Shown: positions 49,671-54,856 of the stretch, piece after piece
How positions within the stretch are numbered: position 1 is the stretch's first letter
How the letters are laid out: every line of letters begins with the position of its first letter
DNA from: Hyphococcus sp.
GTDB lineage: Bacteria > Pseudomonadota > Alphaproteobacteria > Caulobacterales > Parvularculaceae
Length of the DNA: 54,856 bases
Assembly (NCBI GenBank): GCA_013002535.1
Contig: JABDJK010000067.1
Span: forward strand, 1-54,856
Direction of reading: 5' to 3'
Translations under genes and position numbers: made by a program
The notes under the pieces: model-generated
The model's input: the letters and a program-made list of their open reading frames with translations, nothing else
Told to the model about the DNA's origin: nothing
The model's database searches: none

Positions 49671-50138
49671 ATGACGCCTGAAAGTGTAAAGTTTTTCAAG
49701 GTATTAGCAATCTCTCTCGGCGCTGCAGCAATCGCTGCGTGTGGGTCCGGCGGCTCCAACAGCCGCGACGCCGGCCTTGCGGCGTATAAGACCGGAGACG
49801 GCGGACAGGCCGCAACGGTAAACCGCTATTTATGGGCGGCGTCGCTGGAAACGCTAGATTTTCTGCCGGTTTTCTCTGCAGACCCGATTGCCGGGCTCAT
49901 TATTACGGATTGGTATGTAAATCCGGAAGCGCCGAGCGAGCGCTTTAAAACGACGGTTTACATTCTCGACACCGCGCTGCGCGCCGACGGTCTGCGCGTT
50001 TCTGTCTTCCGCCAGGAACGTCCCGAAGAGGGCGGCGAATGGATAGACGCCGCCGTCAATCCAGCGACGGCCCGCGAGATCGAGAATGCGATCCTGACGC
50101 GGGCGCGCCAGCTGCGTCTAAATGTAATTGACGACTAG
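49671..50138 (+). CDS. DUF3576-family lipoprotein
   Basis: Protein of 155 residues. A lipobox (AIAACG) gives lipid anchoring; the mature part has NRYLWAASLETLDFLPVFSADPIAGLIITDWYVNP and FKTTVYILDTALRADGLRVSVFRQ, which match the DUF3576 family of alphaproteobacteria. It lies before leuS-lptE-holA, a conserved neighbourhood, pointing to an envelope role. ATG 49671 precedes the signal segment; the in-frame start at 49572 adds an unlikely extension. A terminator follows. Confidence 0.88.
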   Translation: MTPESVKFFKVLAISLGAAAIAACGSGGSNSRDAGLAAYKTGDGGQAATVNRYLWAASLETLDFLPVFSADPIAGLIITDWYVNPEAPSERFKTTVYILDTALRADGLRVSVFRQERPEEGGEWIDAAVNPATAREIENAILTRARQLRLNVIDD

Positions 50139-50167
50139 AAGCGCGCCACAGATCACAGCAAGATCGC

Positions 50168-50195
50168 AAGCGGCGCTGACAGGCGCCGCTTTTTC
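50168..50195 (+). terminator. Rho-independent terminator
   Basis: The stem AGCGGCGC / GCGCCGCT (50169-50176 with 50183-50190) is followed by TTTT. It separates the DUF3576 gene from leuS, so leuS probably has its own promoter. Confidence 0.78.
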
Positions 50196-50222
50196 TATTC
50201 CCTAAAATCCCGTCCCTAAATT

Positions 50223-52901
50223 ATGACCCGCTACAATCCGAAAGAAACCGAACCGAAATGGCAGGCGCGCTGGCGCGAGGCGAACGCCTTTGCCGCCGAC
50301 GCCGATAGTGAAGCGCCGAAATATTACGTCCTTGAGATGTTCCCTTATCCATCGGGCAAAATTCACATAGGCCATGTCCGCAACTACGCCATGGGCGACG
50401 TCATCGCGCGCTACAAAAAAGCGTGCGGGTTTAATGTCCTCCATCCCATGGGTTGGGACGCGTTCGGCATGCCGGCGGAAAATGCGGCGATGGCGACAGG
50501 ATCGCACCCGTCAAAATGGACTTATGGCAACATTGCGGTGATGCGCGATCAACTAAAGCAGATGGGCCTCGCCATCGACTGGTCGCGCGAATTTGCGACC
50601 TGCGATCCGGAATATTACGCACACCAGCAAAAACTGTTTCTGGATTTCTGGAAAAAAGGTTTTGTCTATCGCAAAGAGTCCATGGTCAATTGGGACCCGG
50701 TCGACCAAACGGTTCTGGCCAATGAACAGGTCATTGACGGCAAGGGTTGGCGCTCGGGCGCTACGGTAGAACGCCGACGATTATCGCAATGGTTTTTCCG
50801 TATTACTGACGCAGCTGAAGACCTTCTTGCGGCCCTCGATGACGGCCGCCTGCAAGGCTGGCCGGAAAACGTCCGGACGATGCAGCGAAACTGGATCGGC
50901 AAGTCAAAAGGCCTGCAGATGAGGTTCCGTTTCGATGACGGAACGCCCTCGCGCGACGCCGCGAAAAACAATATGCCGCCAGCCGGTTTTGAGGATGGTA
51001 TCGAGATTTTTACGACCCGTCCGGACACGCTTTACGGCGCCAGCTTCATTGCCATTTCGCCGGACCATCCACTGGCGACCAAGGCCGCAAAGTCGGACTT
51101 GAAACTCCAGGACTTCATCACCGAATGTCAAAAGACCGGCACCTCGGAAGAGGCGATCGAAAAGGCCGAGAAAAAAGGCTACCGCTTGGCGCTGGAAACC
51201 GATCATCCCTTCGATGATCGAAGGCTCCCCGTCTATGTCGCCAATTTCGTGTTGATGGGGTACGGGACCGGCGCGATTTTTGGCTGCCCCGCCCATGACG
51301 CGCGCGATCTTGAATTCGCCCGCAAATATGCGTTGCCGGTTCCGCCTGTTGTTTTGCCGCCGGACGCCGATGAGGCGACATTCGAGATCGGCGACGAACC
51401 CTATATCGGGCCAGGGCGCATCTACAATTCCGAATTCCTGAATGATTTGTCCGTAGACGATGCAATCGCCGCGGCTATCGCCAAAATCGAAGAGATGGGA
51501 TTGGGCGAGGGTGTTACGCAATATCGCCTGCGAGACTGGGGCGTTTCGCGCCAACGCTATTGGGGCTGCCCGATCCCGGCGATCCATTGTGACAAATGCG
51601 GCATTTTGCCGGTTCCGGAAAAAGACCTGCCGGTGAGGCTGCCGAAGGAGGCGGACTTTTCCGTTCCCGGCAATCCGCTCGACCGCGATGAAGTCTGGAA
51701 TTCGGTTAAGTGCCCGAAATGCAAGGGAAAAGCGCGCCGGGAAACTGATACGATGGATACCTTCGTCGATTCGTCTTGGTACTTCGCGCGCTTCGCCTCG
51801 CAACCGGAAAGCAAACCCGTAGAGCGAAGCGAGACCGATGCCTGGCTTCCCGTTCAGCAATATATTGGCGGCGTCGAGCACGCGATATTGCATTTGCTTT
51901 ACGCACGATATTTCTCGCGGATGATGAAAGCCTGCGGTCACTCATCCGTAGACGAACCATTTGAGAATCTCTTCACCCAAGGCATGGTGGTGCATGAGAC
52001 TTATCTTGATCCAGATGAAACAAAATCATTAAAAGACCGCTGGCTTCTGCCGGACGACGTGGTTCGCAAAGACGGGAAGGTGGTGATGGCCGATAGCGGC
52101 GCCGAAGTCATCGTCGGTCCCATCGAAAAGATGTCGAAGTCGAAAAAAAACGTCGTCTCACCTGAGGCCATCGCCGAGACCTATGGGGCGGACGCGGCGC
52201 GCTGGTTCATGCTTTCGGATTCACCGCCCGAACGCGACGTCGAATGGACGGATTCCGGTGTTGAGGGCGCGTGGAAGCTGGTAAACCGCATCTGGGACGC
52301 GATTGAGCCCGCGAAAGGCGCGCTCAAACCTCACGATCTTGCGAAGCCGCCCACAAAAGAAAATGGCGAGATCGACGAGGCCGGGATCGCGCTCAGGCGC
52401 GCTACCCACGCCGCCATCGCAGGCGTCACCGACGACATCGATAATTTCCGGTTTAACAAGGCAATTGCCCGGCTTTACGAATTTCTCAACGCCCTCAAGA
52501 AAGCGGCGCCCATGAAGAAAACAGACGGCGAGGCGGCAAATAGCGTCAAAGCGGAGGCCTTTGCCCAGGCCGAGGCCCTCGCCGCCCTGGTTCGTCTCGC
52601 GGCGCCGTTCACCCCGCATCTCGCAGAAGAGTGCTGGCAGACGCTCGGCGGCGACGGCTTTGTCGCGGACGCGGGCTGGCCGAAGGCCGACCCGGCGCTT
52701 CTCGTCACCGATGCCGTCACTCTAGGCGTCCAGATCAACGGCAAACGACGGGCGGAACTCGACGTCGCTGCAGACGCCGACAAAGACGCCGTGGAGAAAG
52801 CGGCCTTGAGCCTTGAGGCGGTTCAGCGCCATACTGACGGCAAAACGATCGCCAAAGTGGTTGTGGTGCCCGGGCGGATCGTCAATATCGTCGTCAAATA
52901 G
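50223..52901 (+). CDS. leuS: Leucyl-tRNA synthetase
   Basis: Protein of 892 residues that charges tRNA-Leu. The class I motifs are HIGH at 48-51 ([17 protein letters not shown]) and KMSKS at 636-640 ([12 protein letters not shown]). The editing (CP1) domain is present ([18 protein letters not shown]) and the WYFARFAS and Zn-like CxxC (CPKCKGKA) regions are seen. Length is normal. The window also carries a tRNA-Leu(CAA) gene, its substrate. lptE follows directly. Confidence 0.97.
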   Translation: MTRYNPKETEPKWQARWREANAFAADADSEAPKYYVLEMFPYPSGKIHIGHVRNYAMGDVIARYKKACGFNVLHPMGWDAFGMPAENAAMATGSHPSKWTYGNIAVMRDQLKQMGLAIDWSREFATCDPEYYAHQQKLFLDFWKKGFVYRKESMVNWDPVDQTVLANEQVIDGKGWRSGATVERRRLSQWFFRITDAAEDLLAALDDGRLQGWPENVRTMQRNWIGKSKGLQMRFRFDDGTPSRDAAKNNMPPAGFEDGIEIFTTRPDTLYGASFIAISPDHPLATKAAKSDLKLQDFITECQKTGTSEEAIEKAEKKGYRLALETDHPFDDRRLPVYVANFVLMGYGTGAIFGCPAHDARDLEFARKYALPVPPVVLPPDADEATFEIGDEPYIGPGRIYNSEFLNDLSVDDAIAAAIAKIEEMGLGEGVTQYRLRDWGVSRQRYWGCPIPAIHCDKCGILPVPEKDLPVRLPKEADFSVPGNPLDRDEVWNSVKCPKCKGKARRETDTMDTFVDSSWYFARFASQPESKPVERSETDAWLPVQQYIGGVEHAILHLLYARYFSRMMKACGHSSVDEPFENLFTQGMVVHETYLDPDETKSLKDRWLLPDDVVRKDGKVVMADSGAEVIVGPIEKMSKSKKNVVSPEAIAETYGADAARWFMLSDSPPERDVEWTDSGVEGAWKLVNRIWDAIEPAKGALKPHDLAKPPTKENGEIDEAGIALRRATHAAIAGVTDDIDNFRFNKAIARLYEFLNALKKAAPMKKTDGEAANSVKAEAFAQAEALAALVRLAAPFTPHLAEECWQTLGGDGFVADAGWPKADPALLVTDAVTLGVQINGKRRAELDVAADADKDAVEKAALSLEAVQRHTDGKTIAKVVVVPGRIVNIVVK

Positions 52902-52925
52902 GGGTCCGTGAAGTTGGGTAGGGTT

Positions 52926-53549
52926 ATGAACAGACGCATATTTGCACAATTCGCCGGTGGTCTCATCATGGCATCCTGGCTCTCGTCATGCGGCTTTCAG
53001 CCGATTTACGCGACTTCCGCCGAGGGCGTTTCGCCTTTGAACCAGCGCGTCGCGATTAGGCAGATTACCGGGCCTGACGAAGTCCTGCCAGCGGTGGAGG
53101 AAGCGCTCCACGCCCGGATTACACCGAGCGCAGAAACAGCGCCCGAATATGAGCTCTACGTAAATGTGCGCGAAGTTGCTCAGCGCCTTGCCATACAAAT
53201 CGACGCGACAGTTACACGCTACAATTATCGTTTAAACGGGCGTTACACGTTGATAAATCTCGAGTCCGGAAAATCCGTCCGCGGCGCCGCAAACGCAGTT
53301 ACATCGTACAATATCGTCTCATCGCAATATTCAACGCTTTACGCGGAAACTAGCGCCCGGAAAAAAGCCGCCCGGCAACTCGCAGAAGAGCTGGAGCGCG
53401 AAATCCTGATCCGATTTTCCGAAAGCGATCGCGGCGGCAACATCAACGACGAAATCCTAGATGTTGAAACCCGCATCGACGGCGAAACAGAGTTGCTGCC
53501 AGACTCCGAAAGCGGCGTCATAATCGAGCCGCTCACCGTCGACGAATGA
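52926..53549 (+). CDS. lptE: LPS-assembly lipoprotein LptE
   Basis: Protein of about 207 residues that plugs the LptD barrel for lipopolysaccharide export. The lipobox LSSCGFQPIYA is the LptE signature, followed by a beta-rich core (YELYVNVREVAQRLAIQIDATVTRYNYRLNGRYTLINL) and an Asp/Glu-rich tail. Start: ATG 52926 or GTG 52908; both have short ribosome-site spacing. The gene is between leuS and holA, as in most alphaproteobacteria. Its stop overlaps holA by 4 bases. Confidence 0.92.
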   Translation: MNRRIFAQFAGGLIMASWLSSCGFQPIYATSAEGVSPLNQRVAIRQITGPDEVLPAVEEALHARITPSAETAPEYELYVNVREVAQRLAIQIDATVTRYNYRLNGRYTLINLESGKSVRGAANAVTSYNIVSSQYSTLYAETSARKKAARQLAEELEREILIRFSESDRGGNINDEILDVETRIDGETELLPDSESGVIIEPLTVDE

Positions 53550-54601
53550 CCGCCATAAAAGGCCGCGCAATCAAAGACTTCGTCGCCCGGCGCGAGGAAA
53601 AATTTAGCGCCGTCCTAGTCTATGGACCGGACGCTGGCCTTGTTCGCGAGCGCGCCGTTCGGCTCGCCGGATTTGTAGTCGATGACCTGAAAGATCCGTT
53701 CAATGCGCTGGAGCTAACCGACGCTGACATCAAGGCGGAGCCGGCCCGGATCATAGACGAGGCGGCGGCGCTCTCCTTCACGGGCGGCGAACGAGTAATC
53801 CGTGTGCGGACAAGCGGAGAAGCGTCTTCAAAATCCATCACTGCGTTCCTGACGGCGCTCGACGCCGGCGACGTGAAAACAAACGGCATGGTCATCATCG
53901 AGGCGGGTGAATTGTCGCCCCGGTCCGGCATCAGGAAGGCGTTCGAAAAAGCAAAGCGCGCGGCAGCGCTGCCCTGCTATGCCGATACGCCGCAGGATGT
54001 CCGCGCCCTGGCGCAAGAAATGGGACGGGCGGAAGATTTGCAATTTGACCGCGACGCGCTCGACTTGCTGGCGACAATTCTTGGCGATGATCACGCGCTG
54101 ACACGCAGCGAACTTGAGAAGTTGATCCTTTATAAGGGTCCGAAACCCTTACGAAAAATGGCGTCGAGCGTTACAGTTGATGACATTCGCGCGTGCCTGG
54201 TGCCCGGCGTTGGCGACGCCATCGACGACACCGCTGCGGCGGCCATGGATGGTGCGCCAAAGCGCCTTGCCGACGCCCTGTTCAAGGCGGGCGCCGCCGG
54301 CGCGAGCCCGATCGCTGTCTTGCGGGCGCTGTTGCGGCAATTGACCCGCCTGAAAGCCGCACGCGAGCATATGGACAGCGGCGACAGCGCGGCAGCCGCC
54401 ATGAAAAAACTGCGCCCGCCGGTTTTCTTCGCCGAACAGCGCGCATTTGAAAACCGGCTCTACAAGTGGAATACCGGGCGCATTGACAGCGCAATCCGGA
54501 TGCTGACGGATACGGAGTTGGCCGCTAAAACGACCGGCGCGCCCCAACGCGAACTCGTCGAGCGCGCCGCGCTAAGGCTCGCGGTGATGGCTGGCCGGTA
54601 G
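53546..54601 (+). CDS. holA: DNA polymerase III subunit delta (HolA)
   Basis: Protein of 351 residues of the clamp loader; it opens the sliding clamp. VLVYGPDAGLVRERAVRLAG (degenerate Walker-like loop) opens the AAA+ fold, with the LSFTGGERVIRVR and SPIAVLRALLRQLTRLKAA segments typical of HolA. Length and neighbourhood (lptE upstream, overlap ATGA) fit. It is convergent with the MscS-type gene at the right edge. Confidence 0.92.
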   Translation: MTAIKGRAIKDFVARREEKFSAVLVYGPDAGLVRERAVRLAGFVVDDLKDPFNALELTDADIKAEPARIIDEAAALSFTGGERVIRVRTSGEASSKSITAFLTALDAGDVKTNGMVIIEAGELSPRSGIRKAFEKAKRAAALPCYADTPQDVRALAQEMGRAEDLQFDRDALDLLATILGDDHALTRSELEKLILYKGPKPLRKMASSVTVDDIRACLVPGVGDAIDDTAAAAMDGAPKRLADALFKAGAAGASPIAVLRALLRQLTRLKAAREHMDSGDSAAAAMKKLRPPVFFAEQRAFENRLYKWNTGRIDSAIRMLTDTELAAKTTGAPQRELVERAALRLAVMAGR

Positions 54602-54611
54602 CGGTCTAGTA

Positions 54612-54856
54612 TTATGTTTTTCTTGTATTTTCCCTATCCGTCTTCGGCGCAATGATATGCACATCGCGCTGCGGGAAGGGGATCTCGATGCCATATTTCG
54701 CGAGCGCCGTCTCAATCTCCCAATTATAGGCGGCGTTGACGGCGCCCGGCCGGCGAACGGCGTCATCGGTCAGCCAGACGACAAGTTCATAGTTTAGCGA
54801 TGAATCACCAAATTCGACAAGCCAGACCTGGGGCTCGCGCCGTTTGTTTCCTTTCA
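54612..54856 (-). CDS. MscS-family mechanosensitive channel (C-terminal part)
   Basis: The minus strand encodes 80 residues and a stop (TAA at 54612-54614), cut by the window edge, so the start is not seen. The segment VWLVEFGDSSLNYELVVW, then ETALAKYGIEIPFPQRDVHI is the MscS C-terminal beta/alpha-beta domain signature (FGDSSLxxEl; aL.k.GIeIPFPQrdvhl). It gates a channel that releases solutes on osmotic downshock. It is convergent with holA, 10 bases apart. Confidence 0.9.
   Translation of the reverse strand, partial: KGNKRREPQVWLVEFGDSSLNYELVVWLTDDAVRRPGAVNAAYNWEIETALAKYGIEIPFPQRDVHIIAPKTDRENTRKT

Noticed and set aside
50904-51941. 345-residue frame antisense to leuS
   Set aside because: leuS is certain; the frame is a GC-rich shadow.
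1-54856. CRISPR array, insertion sequence, prophage or replication origin
   Set aside because: I saw no regular direct repeats, transposase, phage structural genes, dnaA or clustered DnaA boxes.

Overview
The window reads as a contiguous piece of an alphaproteobacterial chromosome, probably a marine, flagellated, stalked- or budding-type lineage near Caulobacterales/Hyphomonadaceae/Parvularculaceae. The lineage is inferred from gene content and order: a CckA-type hybrid kinase beside fliQ-fliR-flhB, a Coq7-type quinone hydroxylase, the order dnaQ-like / secB / fxsA / Tim44-domain / mltA / smr, the order DUF3576 lipoprotein / leuS / lptE / holA, and a TTAA-N7-TTAA CtrA-type box in the flgB promoter region. 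DNA is moderately GC-rich. I see no prophage, insertion sequence, CRISPR array or rRNA; one tRNA (Leu-CAA) is present.

Layout. 1-3.6 kb: a VPLPA/PEP-CTERM-type exported protein, then an NfeD protease / short NfeD / stomatin (SPFH) operon. 3.8-9.5 kb: a TonB-dependent receptor, a TusA-like protein, a Sel1 + peptidoglycan-binding protein and a secreted beta-helix protein. 9.7-12.3 kb: a membrane hybrid histidine kinase whose dCache sensor carries the complete amino-acid-binding motif. 12.4-20.5 kb: tRNA-Leu, ExoD, DsbB-Coq7, an M2 peptidase lipoprotein, an orphan PEP-CTERM tail, an ABA4-like membrane-protein pair divergent from a LytTR regulator, and a methyltransferase / 2OG-oxygenase-like pair. 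20.5-26 kb: a 557-bp gene-free stretch, then fliQ-fliR-flhB and cckA.

26-37 kb: DNA proofreading-type exonuclease, SecB, FxsA, Tim44-domain protein, MltA, Smr, then a membrane protein that looks like a prephenate-dehydratase-fold + ACT-like protein split by transmembrane helices, then hslV and hslU unusually separated by three Tad-pilus-type genes (TadG, TadE, TadE) and a hairpin terminator. 37-42 kb: a small Cys-rich exported protein, a CYTH-CHAD protein, flgB-flgC-fliE on the minus strand, a patatin-like lipase and a DUF302 lipoprotein. 42-50 kb: a TIR-transmembrane-TPR protein, a second PEP-CTERM-type protein, ArsC-family reductase, OmpR-type regulator, YggS and a ThiE/TenI protein whose start codons overlap head to head, a VOC protein and a porin. 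50-54.9 kb: DUF3576 lipoprotein, leuS, lptE, holA, and at the right edge the C-terminal end of an MscS channel that lacks its start in this window.

How genes work together: the flagellar export genes (fliQRflhB) and proximal rod genes (flgBC, fliE) have candidate CtrA boxes, and CckA is the kinase at the top of the CtrA pathway, so cell-cycle control and flagellum assembly are linked here. Several genes concern the envelope: NfeD/SPFH, MltA, LptE, SecB, DsbB, porin, TonB receptor and PEP-CTERM proteins. The best candidates for something undescribed are the membrane-embedded prephenate-dehydratase-like protein, the Tad genes inside hslVU, the TIR-TM-TPR protein and the LytTR/methyltransferase/oxygenase cluster. 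All functions are read by eye from sequence; no database search was run.
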